DNA of 64,000 nucleotides from Neelides folsomi. Taxonomy: Eukaryota > Arthropoda > Collembola > Neelipleona > Neelidae. The stretch's first letter is position 1, and the number at the start of each line of letters is the position of its first letter. The notes below the pieces were generated by a model. That model saw only the letters and a list, made by a program, of their open reading frames with translations. It was not told the origin of the DNA and did no database searches. The DNA is taken from assembly GCA_034687125.1 (NCBI GenBank), contig JAQGBZ010000049.1, forward strand, positions 1-64,000. The letters run 5' to 3'. Shown here piece after piece: positions 1 to 13,200 of the stretch. Made by a program: the position numbers and the translations under genes.

Positions 1-540
1 ATTATTTTTATAATTTTGCATTCTTATTAAACATCAGATTCGTGATCTCCATTTGTTAAATTGTAAGAAAGTCATCAGAATTCAAGGAGGCAGGCTGCGC
101 CCGCCTCCTTGAATCTTGCCAACACATACAGTATATAGTAAATTCTTCTTGTATTATATTGTAATTAACTTGCATGAAAAGAAAAAATTCGAATATAGCA
201 TTATGGTAAATACATATATATATAGTATTATTTATTTACAAAACTTTTTTTATTAATGATTTGTTTATTATTATTATTTACAATTAGTATTATTATTATT
301 ATTATTATATATTATGTTTATAATGTTTGACATTTGCGTGTTGAGTTTAGTATATGCACCACGAAGCTAATTCCTATAATTTATTCATTTTTACCTACAC
401 TACAATATTCGTAGCTTTTATGCAAAGATATAACGATTTATAAATACTACTTATGTTTGTACTTGTATATTCGTCAAATGAGGGATTATAAATGGAATCA
501 ACTGTAAAATGAAGTTAAATGATTTTTCCGATTATTATAG
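1..540. other. AT-rich flank/intron before the first visible Mp20 exon
   Basis: No exon is recognised here. The stretch ends in a good splice acceptor (pyrimidine-rich, AG at 539-540), so it is probably the end of an intron whose upstream exon, carrying the start codon, lies left of the window or is too short to see. It holds an ATT microsatellite near 286-308 and a GC-rich hairpin at 80-114. Confidence 0.6.
80..114. repeat. GC-rich perfect inverted repeat (hairpin)
   Basis: Bases 80-91 (ATTCAAGGAGGC) are the exact reverse complement of 103-114. After one A/C mismatch the pairing resumes for three G:C/C:G pairs (93-95 with 99-101), leaving a TGC loop. It stands out in strongly AT-rich sequence. 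It could be a solo palindromic element, a structured RNA or chance; no flanking duplication is evident. Confidence 0.7.
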
Positions 541-1946
541 TCACAAGCGAAGTTTAACCTCGAGAGAGCCAAAGAAGCCCTTTCTTGGATGGAAGATGTC
601 ATCGAGAGAAAAATTGAAATAACGGGGAGTGACAAAGGGATTAGAGACCAATTGGACTTTGCTGCTGCCTTACGGAATGGACTCGCTCTTTGCGAGTAAG
701 GCACTTTTTTGATAAATTCTATATCAATTTTCTACTTTGAATAATTAACCCGTTAAAAAATCAAATTAATCGGTCAATTTAATAATCAATGACAGAAACA
801 TCTAATTGTTATTATAAAAGTAAATACGATTTACATTACCCGATTCACCTGATTAAAGCGAGAACGTAAATAATTTAATCATATAATAAATATTATTTTA
901 TGTAATCACTTGCCACATAATGGTGAAAACTTGCATAGAAAAGTGAGAGTTCATAAAACATAACTTATTTGACTTTAAGTTGTGGTTTCATCAATTTTGT
1001 CAAACGTTATGAATTCATAATTTATAAATCACTATAATATTAATATAGAATTGATTTAAAATGGATGTTCTTTAACTTATTGAAACATTTTTAATTTGCT
1101 TTAATACAAATTAACTAATTAATTATCAAATACATCAATCTCTTAAAACCGTAGACTGATCAATCGCTTGTGCCCAAATGCGGTTAAAAGAATCAATAAT
1201 ACGGCTGCTCCTTTCAAACAGGTGATTTAACGCTTCACAATTAATTGACAATTAACTATTAATATTCAATAGCCATTTAAGATATTAATCAATCCATTTA
1301 AATAATTAATCATATTTGTAAAATATGAAAATAATTAAATAAGTATACCTTTACTGGTATACAAGTGTAGTATACACAAAAATCATGCCATGTTTTTTAA
1401 CCAAATAGAGAGAAAATCTGGAAATGTTCTTGAAGGGATGTGAAACTTATGGATTGAAATCACAAGATCTATTTCAAGTTAATGACTTGTATGAAAACAA
1501 AAATTTGTATATGGTCGTCGACTGCATTTTTGCTATTGGTGGAATGGTATATCATTATTTATTATCTTTATTCAAAATAAATGCTTTTCTATATGTAGTG
1601 ACTATTAAGTCTACAACATAGTTAATCATAATTAATTATTTTGTAGGCCCAAAAGAAAGGTTATGACGCTCCTCGTCTTGGAGTAAAAGTAGCAGATGAA
1701 AATAAACGAAATTTCAGCGCTGAGAAACTTGCTGAAAGTAACAGAATTATCCCGCTTCAGTATGGCTCGAATAGAGGAGCTTCACAAGCTGGTATATTAT
1801 TTAATTAATTGCATATTTAATGGTTATTATCTTATTATATACTTATATAACTTAATGCGCAAACCGACGTTTATATTCGCTTTGATATTTACATTTTAGG
1901 GATGGGAGCATTTGGGAATTCGAGAAAAATTCTTCCAGACGGTTAG
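541..1946 (+). CDS. Muscle protein 20 / transgelin-like calponin-family protein (5' incomplete)
   Basis: Actin-binding muscle protein of the calponin/transgelin family, expected on thin filaments. Five coding exons with matching phases: 541-695, 1155-1221, 1409-1546, 1647-1791, 1900-1946 (TAG 1944-1946), giving 183 residues. Exons 1-3 make a calponin-homology domain: KEALSWMEDVIER, then GLALCE spliced to LINRLCPNAVKRIN, then ENLEMFLKGCETYGLKSQDL and VVDCIFAIGGM. Exon 4 carries ADENKRNFSAEKLAESNRII and the single calponin-like repeat LQYGSNRGASQAGM; the tail is GNSRKILPDG, the usual Mp20/transgelin ending. About 183 residues are close to the full family length, so only a few N-terminal residues are missing, presumably on an upstream exon. 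Which member (Mp20, Chd64-like or another transgelin) is not settled. Introns are short (108-459 bp). Confidence 0.93.
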
Positions 1947-4900
1947 TAAATGTATTTAATATGTTAATGTTAATTATTAATTATAATTCTCTATGCATGT
2001 TTGATGTACATAGTATGGACATAAATTGCCTTTTTATACATTTACACAATAATATAATAATTGTTTTCTGATTTCAAAATACCTTTAAATCAACGATAAA
2101 AATGTTATTTTCAGAGTTTATGCGGCAATGAGCATTACCACCAAACATGCCACGTTGACTATCTCTCAAAGGATTACATCATTGAATTTAACAATTAATT
2201 TATCACAAAATATTTAAAAATGAGCAGCTTATTTTAATCATGTCTAGCCATTCCCTAGACTATATATTTTATATAAAAATAGAAATAATAATCTGTATTT
2301 ATTACAACATACTTTAATGTATAATATCATAACACACAATGTATACAAAGTAATTATCTTTTTAATTTAGGGAACAAGTAGCCAAAAGGAACATTTATAT
2401 TAAAGCCATTTGGGTGCCTTAATACTTTTGAATTTTAAATGCCTTTAAACAATCAAGGTGGATATTTTGAAACAAATTTGCCATATTTAAAAAGTCTAAA
2501 ATTAAAATTATATAGATTGTAACTAAATATATAATACTTAACAAAGCTTAAACTTAAGTTAAATATTTATATCATGTGACTTCAAGTACGTATATTTGTA
2601 TAAGCTACTTTATAAAATGTAAGTATATAAACATCCAAATACATACATGTATAGATAAAAATAACAAATAAGTAAGATACTTACATTTATTCTCATATTT
2701 TAGCCTCATGTTCATTTTTATTATTTTAATTTATGCTATTTAAACACCATTTCGTAATTTACAAGTGGGTTATGTACTTGCTTATTTTATTTTCAATCTT
2801 AAAGTTAATATTTAACAATCACTGAAATTTTAGAACAAATTAACCAAAAAATTTTTCTAAGCGTGTAATTTAGTTAACATTGTATGGTATTTACAGCTAA
2901 ACAATCCGAGCGAAAACATTTTAATTAATTATTAAGTAGATATATCTTTAATATACATACCTAGATAGATTAATGTTCCAAAGAACTAAAACAAGTGTAT
3001 TAAAATTATTATTACTTTATGACATTATATATCAATATTTTAATATAAAAGTATTATAAAAGTATTTTATATCATTATCAGAGAAAATTCTCTATCTCAC
3101 TCTATTTGAATCTTTTAATCATTTTTAACAAATCTTAAATTGTTTAGGAAATTGCCAAAATATTTTTGAAATTGACCATGTGAGTAAGAAAGAAAGTAGT
3201 AATTAAATATTTATAATGGTAAATTATATTCTTAATTCTTTGAATAAAGTTTTATTTTGAATAAAGATAATTTAAAAGGGTATTTAAATAATTAATAAAT
3301 GCGTACCTAATATAGCTATTTAATATGTTTCTAATAAAATTAAAAGCATACACATATTATATTTCTATATAAATTCTAATTACCTATATCATTATTGTCA
3401 ATGTTGACGATCATTCATAAATGATTATATGTTAATTCAATTGAATTGATTTAACATCGAGGTCAAACTATTTAAGCCATAAGCCATGATGCGATGTTAT
3501 GTAAAAAAGAATTCTCAACTCTGGTCCACGCTGTATAAGGTAAAAGCATACCGTTCTTTAAAAATAGGGGTAACGTCATTTAGAAATGTGCGATATTTTC
3601 ATCGCTACCTTTATCTTTCCTTTCTTCATTCCACTTTTGCCACTCCTTACAGCTCATACGAGTGAGGCAAAATGATAAAATACAACCAGTCACATCTCTT
3701 TCCATTTGGATTTTTGCCATTTTACTTTTAAATTATATTTAACCCATCAACTATAGTGCATTAATCAATTACTAGTACCCAAATAATATTAAAACAAAAT
3801 TTTCAAATTTCCATAATCCATTCCAATTGATTTTGGAAGAAAATTGGCAAATGAAAAGCGATGGCCATTCCTGTTTATATTCCCACCCAGAGTAAAGTAG
3901 GTTATAGTAAATGTTAAGTAAAGAAGGAATCCATGATCAATTTATTGGAAGCTGATACTTATAGCTCACAACACAACTTATATTTTAATTCATATTCCAA
4001 ACTAGCTGTATCCTGAAACGGCACTCATATACCAAAATGCATTAATGATCTAAAAAATACTGGGAACAGGAATTGGTATGAAATTTCCGAATTTTTCCGG
4101 AAATATCGACAAGCAAAGCATTGCCCTTTGTAAAGAAAAATCTAGAAACAAAAAGTATGTAATAAATATCTAGAAATATAATTCATAGCTCTATTACATA
4201 CATTTACATATGCATAAATGGTACAAAGATTCACTAGAGAGTCTTGAACGAGGTTAAAAATTTCAAAGTCAATATCAATGTTCTGTCACCATATTCTCTC
4301 ATATCTACGATAAAATGTTCACTGTGATGTGCAAATGTGTATTAGAGCATGTAAGTAGCTATGTATATTTGCTTATGAATACGAAACACATATTCAAATA
4401 TAGAATAAATTCAATTAATGTACTCTATGTTTGAGTTACTAAAAGCACTTCCATTCTCTTCGGATCCTTATCTCTTATCATAGTATAGGTATTTGAATGG
4501 TAATTACAAGGAGTTACAGATGAGTGGAGTTGGAGTGAAACACATTGCCAGGTTCTTCTGAGAAAAATGAATGCTCAAAAGCCCAATGTGTGTTCCCATA
4601 CGCTGTAGTTCATGATTAAGGTTATTATTAAAGGTAGTTATAAAATGAAGGCATTAAAAGGGGTTCACGCTGTTATTAGTTATTATTATTATGAATTCCA
4701 ATTATTCTTCTTATGAGGAGAGGAAGGAGCATAGAAAGTTTTGCTCGGCCTACATATTAAATAATAAAAAGACACACGATTACTAGGTCGCGTTGAGATT
4801 CGAAAGTTTCTTCGCTTGCTCGATGACCAAAAAGCTCATTCTTTTTTCAATTCATTCCGGATTGACTGCCTTCATGCATCTAGGGAATTGAAGACGCGAA

Positions 4901-7422
4901 AATAAAGAGGACGAGGAGGGCTGAGCTAAAAAGTAGATGCATAATATCTTATACTCCAATGGTTAAGTGTACCAAGATAATATTTTCAGACCCTCATTGC
5001 ATACTCAATTTGAACAAATTATGTGGAACATTTTGAAAACGAAGTTCCTTTTTTCTCAATCAACGTTAAGATACGCTCAACCTTATTTCCTTTCGATTCA
5101 TCAAACAAATAAACACGTGTTGAATGAATATAAAAATATTAACTTGGAAATCAAATTGGATCAAGTTCCTTTTCCTTTGGCTTAATAAGCTATATTTATT
5201 CAAATTTGCTTAATAAAATACTGAAAAGAAAAAGATGGTTGTTAGTTAAAGAATTGGATTAGCTTCATGGCTGCTTTAAAAACATCTTACTAAAACAAAA
5301 TAAATAGCTAAAGTAATTGCTATGCCTAAATACCTATACCTACATAGAAGTTTGAAGAACATACACATTGAATACTCCTACGCCTACTTGCATGCAAATC
5401 ATAATGACCGCATTAATTCTTGTAATTTCTATTCATAATATGTGGACCTGTATGTTGTGATTTGAACCTTCATTACGAATATTTATATTTAGTTAATAAT
5501 TGACATAAATAATATTCTGTTATGAATAGAGGTGCATTGTAAAGTGTACATTACATATTTGTATTTATGACGTATCCAAACATTCATATACTGTATACAT
5601 AAATAGTTAAATATTAGAAATCAGTTTATTAATTGTCCTAGAGGTAATAGCCCTAATTATGAAAAAGAATAGATAAATATTAAATACTTATGTAAGTATT
5701 TTTAAATAACTTAATGTTTAACTTATATTTATATTGTGAGTTTTAAATTTCCTATAGGAAATAATAATGTATTGGGCTTACAATTAGCGTATCTCTATCT
5801 ACAGGGTGGGCCATAAAATTATATTACGACGAACAATTAATTTAAGTTTTGAAATCCTGGTATTCAAAATCAACGTTTAAATTAAAAATGGATACATTGT
5901 AAAATTAAGTATATTACGCCTATTAAACCAAAAATTATGGCACTCTATGAAATCTTTCTATACCTATCCTTAAGTAATAAACAAATGGCAGGCACGATAC
6001 AATAAATACTTCATGTAAGTATTAATTAAAGAACATGAAGATCTCATTTAAGAATCCAAACTCACCTACATTCACATTCATAAAGAATTTTGTCAAGCCA
6101 TGTTATATGTGTGTATGAAAGTACAAACTTACTTTATATCTAACTTTATGTCTACAGAAACAGAGCTAAGTTATCAAGTAAAATGAGAGAATTAACATCA
6201 TTTCACTCTTTGTGAAAAACAAGAAATTGGAGTTCAATTAAAAATTGATGTTGTTGTTCTTCTCTTGCAAGCTGGGGAACTTGACTTTACAACCATTTCC
6301 TCCATTTCAATCTAATTAGAAATGAGGGTATCGAGCTTCTTCTTTCCCTGTAATTCAGCTAGTTACTCGAAAAAGAAAATTCTTTCAAAATAATGCACCT
6401 TAAGCCTATTAATCAACTCTTCGTTGGTTTGTGCAATTAAAATGTAAATGGAATGACCTATAGTACGTTTGGAAAAACAATTATTCATTAAATTAAATCT
6501 TTGCCCCAATTGTACAAGATAATAAAATATATTAGAAATCAGGGATTTTATAAGTATTAATATTATAATATATTCATAAGAAATAAGATGTTTGTTTAAA
6601 ATAGTAAAACTCTATAGTACTAGCTGTAGTTAGGTAAGGATTTAAATGGCATATTGTCATTGTTAATTATTAATAATACGATATTATGATATCATTACGA
6701 TATTACCTTTTAAATTTTGTTTGGAGTATATTTGAATTACGTCAGTCGTTCAACTCAAATTAAATATTAAATGAGGTCATATGATTCATTGTGAGAATAT
6801 GCCTGGATATTAGGGACAACAAAGGTATGAATGGATGAATTAATCCAAGTAATCCTTTACCTATTATATGCATTGGATTTGGTGTGTAATAAATACATAA
6901 TTAAATAATGAATAATTAAAAAGAAATTATGTATGAAAAGACATTTAATGGAAAATTGATTGTTGGTTCAATTGGCGATTAAAGTGCAACTTGTTCATAA
7001 AGTATGTTATTTATTTTGTAAATTGGAAAGTATCCAAATGTTTTATGCATGGAAAAGGCACTGAACTTCCAAAGCACTTTATTTTGACCTGGAGAGAAAG
7101 AAGTTAAAAGAAACTTAATGAGAGGAAAATGTAGTCATCGGCAATCCAGAGTTTGTTGACAGTGGAAGAGAAGACGAATTTAGAATTTGGGTCTTGATTT
7201 AACGACGAGAGAATCACGGAAGGTCACTGACTCAACCCTCTCCGAGACGTTTCAAGATGCAAATACGGATTTTGAACTCGGGGAATTGAATGGGAATGGC
7301 GAGTCTTCGTCCGCTTAATGGGAATCCTAAACTTGGAGATGAGGAAAAATATGCGGAATGACGAAGAAGAATGCAGAGACTATATGCTTATGTAGGTAAT
7401 AACATAACTTGGAGTGTATGTA
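1947..7422. other. AT-rich intergenic region, no gene recognised
   Basis: Starts with the 3' untranslated region of the Mp20-like gene; AATAAA hexamers occur near 3240-3265 but are far from the stop. The rest is about 70% AT with only short chance reading frames (for example 4967-5185). A slightly GC-richer patch near 4440-4930 shows no coding pattern. A mariner-type terminal sequence lies at 5802. Confidence 0.7.
5802..5830 (+). mobile_element. Solo mariner-type transposon end
   Basis: The sequence CAGGGTGGGCCATAAAATT begins directly after a TA dinucleotide at 5800-5801. This is the form of Tc1/mariner inverted-repeat ends and resembles the end CAGGGTGGCCCAG at 43811 in this window. No opposite-oriented partner was found in the next few hundred bases, so it is an end fragment or a badly decayed copy. 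Confidence 0.4.
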
Positions 7423-7773
7423 CCGTCATTGGCCGAAAGATATCCCCGGACATCTTTCGGATCCGGATATCTTAAAATTAATTTATAATTTGCCACTATA
7501 TGTTTCAGCGTAATAACTATTTTTAATTTAAAATCAAGGGAAAATTGCCCTTTTGACATTTCAAATATTTTAATGTTAGATAAAATATGTGAAAACAACA
7601 CAAAAAAGTGTATATAGGGTATGAATTTCATATTATTTTAAACTTGTGCAATATGTACGCGGAGACCAGACATCTTTTGGGACCCGGATATCTTTTAAAA
7701 ATTTTGCTTGCCCCGAATATCTTTCGGACACGGACATCTTTCGGGCCCCGGGGTATCTTTCGGCCAATGACGG
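7423..7773. mobile_element. 351-bp TA-flanked MITE with internal short tandem motifs
   Basis: Non-autonomous DNA transposon. The left end CCGTCATTGGCCGAAAGATA (7423-7442) is repeated exactly inverted at 7754-7773, and TA dinucleotides flank both ends (7421-7422 and 7774-7775), as for a TA target duplication. Inside the right end the motif ATCTTTCGG recurs at 7719, 7736 and 7755 with a 17-19 base period, with weaker copies near 7672 and 7688 and one at 7452 on the left. There is no coding capacity. Family unknown; a TA target suggests the Tc1/mariner superfamily, but the end does not look like a standard mariner end. Confidence 0.85.
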
Positions 7774-7775
7774 TA

Positions 7776-9280
7776 GGTAGCTTCGGCTTGTAACTTTTTA
7801 CAACATGGTTTAGCCCTGACTTTCACAAAGAGAGAGCAATACATTTGCAGAATGAGGGCAATAGCAAATGGGATTTGTATGATGTGGAGAGTATAATCTC
7901 TTTACATTACGATGCTGTAAGGAGACAACCAAGTGCAAAATCTTGGTCGATGCAGTAACCTATTAACCTAGAGTAATCTCGATGAAGAAGGTCTCCCACC
8001 GCCCGAGGCTCAATTTTCACTTGTTGTTTTCTTACTCATTCTCCTTCCCATTCAACTTCACTGGCTATTATGTCAATTGGGTGTTGGAGTTCTCTATCAT
8101 TAGCCTTATTTATTCCTTACAGACGAATTCGTGCGAGAAATAACTTTCTTATTATTCCTAAATGGATCACTTGATAATTCTTGATACACATTTGGATGGA
8201 ATTAAATACATAAGTGGATAATATTATATATGTGCTGGTGGAATTTAAAAAATACTCTTCCGTATTTTCAATATCAACCTGAGGTGTCCGTTATTACAAT
8301 AGTATAATATAGCTAATTATATGATCATGCCCCTTCTTCAAATTCCATCCAACTCACTTTGTGCTTTAATGCTAATTTATTAGATGCTATGAATTTAATT
8401 GCGAGTTTAGTTGTCTGTGAGTACGAGGAAGTTTGATAAAATCAGAAGGAAGTATTTTTAAAATCATAATTTCACGCCTGAGTAAATATGAGAAGTATTT
8501 TAATGTTATTAGTCTTATTAGGGTAGATGTGTAGATATCGGAAAATTAAGCAATTTATTAGGAATTGTCTTTAATTTATTGAGGGTGAATATAGAAAATT
8601 TGCTTTTAAAATATTTAGCTGTAGATTTTATATATTGATATGCATTCAGAACCAACCACCACGCGATTCTTCCAATGAAAGATTTATTTCACCCTCAGTG
8701 TTTATCTTAAGTACATACAAGTATGAGATTCACATTTACGAAAAATAATGTCATTTTATCTAACTTAACATAATGTTTTAAAACTCTATTGTAGTATTAA
8801 AATGTCAAAAATTACAAATTTATCTATTTAATTGTGGGTGAAGAAAGTTCATACATATATGTACAGACATGTAGTTTTGAATAAGAGGATTACCAATTGA
8901 GTCCCTTATATCAATTTGAGTAAATTCAAAAATTCTTCAAATACGATATCTTTGGCCTACATACATATTACATCTCATATCTTCTTTTGTTGGTGTATAT
9001 TCAGTCTTCAGGCGCTTTCTTTTTACCTGTTGAATCTACTAAAGCAAATTTGCCCCAAAGAAAACATACCATATACCTAATATATGTAAATATTATATTC
9101 CATAGTACTATAAGGCTGTAACTTGAGGATTAGTGCCATTTCTTATTTAAATTCTCATTCATATTGAAATGCCGAGATGAGAAAATGTTAAATATAGAGA
9201 TAAATAGACATGCAAGGATGGTTCTTCATTCTTTCTCATCATTTATAGGAAATGAGAATAATGAGAGGATGTATATAAAT
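7776..9280. other. AT-rich spacer, no gene recognised
   Basis: No coding exon, RNA gene or repeat is recognised. A patch near 7800-8100 is somewhat GC-richer than its surroundings but has stops in every frame. Confidence 0.6.
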
Positions 9281-10217
9281 TGTTCCTATTGGTCTAAGAA
9301 TGGGAAGATCACATGTTTTGCATCTTGAGGAAACGAGGAAGGACGGAAGAGGAGGAAGCTGCGGAACAATCACGTTCGTCCCAAAGAAAGAGAGGAAGGC
9401 GGAGAGAAATAAAAGTAAATTTGGGGAGAGGATGTGGAGATGAAGAGATAAGCGGGCGATATGAGGCCGAGAGTAATAGGTGAATTACACTCGCCAACCT
9501 AACGGTTTCCCTCAGTTGGGCGATAAAGTAACAAAAGAGATTCGCTAATACGCGATGCATCTCTCTGGTGGGATAGGAGGCTTACATGAATTAATCCCAC
9601 AATGGAAAGACTGGGGAGTGGAAATGGGTTGGGGGCTGGCGATGGTAATAATTGTACGCGATAATAATGTTTGTATAACAGGGAAGATGAAGAAGATGGA
9701 TTCGATTGTTCAGCGAGGGGCCGAAGCTGTTTTCTAACTTTTCCCTACTTACACACCCAGAGGTAGGCTTGAAACTCCGCACCTTGGCCATGCTCCACGT
9801 TGGCCAGAGGAAGGTAGGGGAGACAATGGATGGGCTGGGGATGCGGCAGGAGCCGAGAGTGTGCCAAAGACCTACTTCCTACTTTGTGGAAGTAGGAAAG
9901 TATGTCAGTGTCTGGGGGACTGAACATTGAAAGTACGGAAGGTGTTGGAATCCGGGTTAGTTGCGAATGGGAATCTCTTCGCAGGAGACCCAAGGTCTAG
10001 ATCACGAACCACCACCTCCACTCACACAGACACTCTTCCTCACTCACTCGTCGTTCATCGTCCAACAAACCCAGTCCTCAGTTGAGTTCCTCTCAAAAAC
10101 CCTTCGTCGGGACTAGAGCCTCACAGGCCACACGACCCGCCACACTCCCGGATGACCCGAGTAGGAAGTGAATAACCGTCCCTTATTACTTAAACCTGCA
10201 ATATCAACCGGACCAAA
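9281..10217 (+). promoter_or_regulatory. GC-richer block, possible distal vri promoter/5' leader
   Basis: A roughly 950-bp island of clearly higher GC than the AT-rich DNA around it. It ends at a possible short coding exon with a consensus splice donor. The part at 10010-10140 is pyrimidine-rich with many CACTC/CTCAC words. No TATA box or start element is convincing. The role is inferred only from composition and position. Confidence 0.3.
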
Positions 10218-10257
10218 ATGCACACCGGTGGACTTCTCCTTCTCCAACCGCGACAAG
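10218..10257 (+). CDS. vri: Candidate upstream coding exon of vri (alternative N-terminus)
   Basis: An ATG at 10218 opens 13 codons (MHTGGLLLLQPRQ) followed by a consensus donor (AAG|GTAAGG, GT at 10258). The exon ends in phase 1. The acceptor before the main vri exon (AG at 18622-18623) would continue in the same phase, adding DSHIRRQ before the MMVNRS start, so the two join in frame without a stop. The phase fit has a one-in-three chance of being accidental, and the exon could equally be untranslated or belong to nothing. Confidence 0.35.
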
Positions 10258-13200
10258 GTAAGGGCCTTTTCTCCAATTTATCAAAAAACAATTGGACCGT
10301 TGGCTCTGCCAATGGGCAATTAATAGCCGCCTTGTATTTAGATAAAGTGACACGAGTGCCTTGTTGGAGATTCATTCTCGGATATTCTTTCTTTATAGAT
10401 TAAGCCCAAAGTAGCCTTTGTGCCACTTTCTAATATTTTTGATAATCTCACTTGTTGCTGTGTGTGTATATAGCTTGAGCCCTACTTATTTCTTTGCCTT
10501 TCTATTCTTCAAGTTCTTTATCAAACTGCGACTGGGATGTTCAAATCCTTAATTGTTTTTCAAAGGGCGTAATGATAAAGTTATGTAGCCCAAGCTGAAG
10601 CTAATATGGTGATTTGATTAAAGTCCTGAAAAGCTCAAAAGTAGACTTCACAATGTTCTACATTTAATGTCAACTGAATCTCATTGTGAATTAAAATGAA
10701 TCCCTCACCACTCTTGAATTATTTAAATATACTTAGCAATCAACTTAACTTAAAGATCGGTGTTTTAAGTGTAGGCCCCATTTATTTATTTTCCCTCGGC
10801 TTTATTTATTAAAACTTCTTGGATGGATTTATGAAACCACATGTACATCCTATTGATATTTATTAGCTCGTTCCTTTTTTAATCCCATTCATCCAAACCT
10901 TGTTGTCTTCAATAATGAAAAGTTGTAAAGTTTAAAGGCTTTACATTTGTTTTAAACTTCATCTAGTGCACGTGTATTAATTGGCAGGTTTATCTAGTTG
11001 TGGAAAGGGTTTGTTTGCAAACAAGAAAACTCAAATAAGTCAATCTGATTCAATTCGATTCGAGATTTCTTCACTGTGTATATTCCCCTATTGATAGAAT
11101 CAATATCAGAAAGAATTATTTATGACTTTCCCAACCAATCAGTTCTATTAATAGAAATATCGTATTAAATTAATGGGCAAAGACCCTAGTTTAGAGTTCG
11201 TGTATATATTTACAATTGAAGTCAAGGTTAATCAAGGCGTAGATGTTTGAACTTGAAGATTGGGCCAATTCGGTTTCGGATCGAACCCACGAGTTCAAAG
11301 ACCATCGAGTAGAAGCAGTGAAATCTAAAAGTAAATATTCACAATGCTCGGATAAAGAATTTAAATGAGTTCTATCCTTATTTCCTTCCCTATTCCAAAA
11401 GAACATGAGGGTTTGTTATAGGTAAATTAAACTCATAGATTCACATGTTCTTAAAGTAGGTGTGTGTTTAAATATTAGCTATCCGACTCCATGTATTTCC
11501 ATATTTACAAACGGAGAGCATAGGGATAATGTGTGTAGTGAGTTGGAGAGGCAAATCAGGGTCATTTCCTCTTCCACCTTTCTTCCCTCGGCCCTACAAG
11601 GTTACCTGTACTTACGCCATCCAAGTCGATGCATTTGCTCACAAATCCCATTTCCTCATTCTTTTTCAACACTAATTTGGTGGCTCTGCCAAGTGAACGT
11701 GCGAGCAAATTTGTTTCGGTTGAATTGTTCGGGGCTAATTCGGACCGTTTAAAACCTTATTTTCGAGTTGAGAGGGAATGGTAATAGGCTTCTAAATTAC
11801 ATGACAATCCTTTTGCCCTTCTGAGGCGCCAGGAGCGTGTGTGACACATTTATGCATGTTGGAATACTATAACACGTTTCCTCTCATCACATATGCAGAT
11901 ATGCACACAAATCAATTTGTCCAACTCGTGCTAGCCTCTTCCATGCACCCGTGGGTTCTGGAAAGGTTGGACAAATGTACACAACTCACAAATGGTCTTG
12001 ATCTACTTTGGGCAGAGATGGACTACATTAAATAATGGTTTCTGGAAAGTGATCGATGAGCTCTTCCGCTCACCGAACCATCCAAATTGCCAACGTGTGT
12101 GAGTGCGAGTGTGTGAGTGTGTGCTTGAGAGGAAGTGCAGAAGTAGGGCAGGAGATAAAGATTCACCGGTGATTAGAACCAAGAAGTTGTTGAGAGAGTT
12201 GGAGAAGGTTAAGGACAAGTGGCTCAAGATTATTACAAAGATTATTGAGGGTTAGCGGAAAAAAGTGTTTCACGACCTCATTTCCCCCTCTGAGAGCGCG
12301 AAGAGGCTCAATACCTGAGATTACCATTATGCAAGTAGAAATGGGGGAGCCTCACTCCAAATGAATTCGAGTGAATTGAGGAGGTGGGCAGAAGTGGCAC
12401 ACCGGCTCTCAACCAATCAAACCTAACAAAAGGAGAAAAAAGAGAGTGGGTTTAAGGAGAAAAGATGCCAAGAGTTTTGCTGTTTTTTAACAATGGAGTC
12501 ACCAACAGAGTGTCGTAATTGTGCTTTTCCCTCTCGCTCCTCCCGCAGCCATCCTTAATTCCCATCAAATGGCGGAAAAATAATCCTCAGATGGAGGAAG
12601 TATGAGCTAAAACATGGGAGGATCGTAATGGATCATCCGAATCAATGAATAATTTGGATACATGGTCGTTCCTCAATTTAGACTTGACCCTCCCAGCACA
12701 GCGCGGCTCTTCATTATTCATCTTCTCTATTTGGGTCAGAGATGCAATCTGACATCAAAGCCATTTCCGCACGATTCAATACACGTCCTATATTCCTATT
12801 TCCATCCACGCATTCAATTACGTGAATACGGATGGGCTTGATTCATGCCGCTCCGTAGCATGGAGAGATATAGCCTAAAATTAAAATGCCGTTTCCATTC
12901 CCTAATTTTTACAACCGTCTCCTCTGTCATAATGACACATTACATACACACGTTGACGTCCTCTAAAAGTGTCCTCAATAATATTTAGCCTACAATAATA
13001 TCATAATGTTCTCCCTACTTGACTCAAATTTAATTGAGAATAATAAATAATAACGGGAGTTTTGAAACGTTTAAGAGTTGTAGTATAATTTAACGCGAGT
13101 TTGTGGACAATAAATCGGAAGGGCTACAAAAAGGTCCGTTTTTAAATATAGATCTAAAAGATTGACTATCCATTTTATGACTAATAAAAATATTTCATAA

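Noticed and set aside
286-308. ATT repeat, considered as a regulatory array
   Set aside because: A plain microsatellite of common type.
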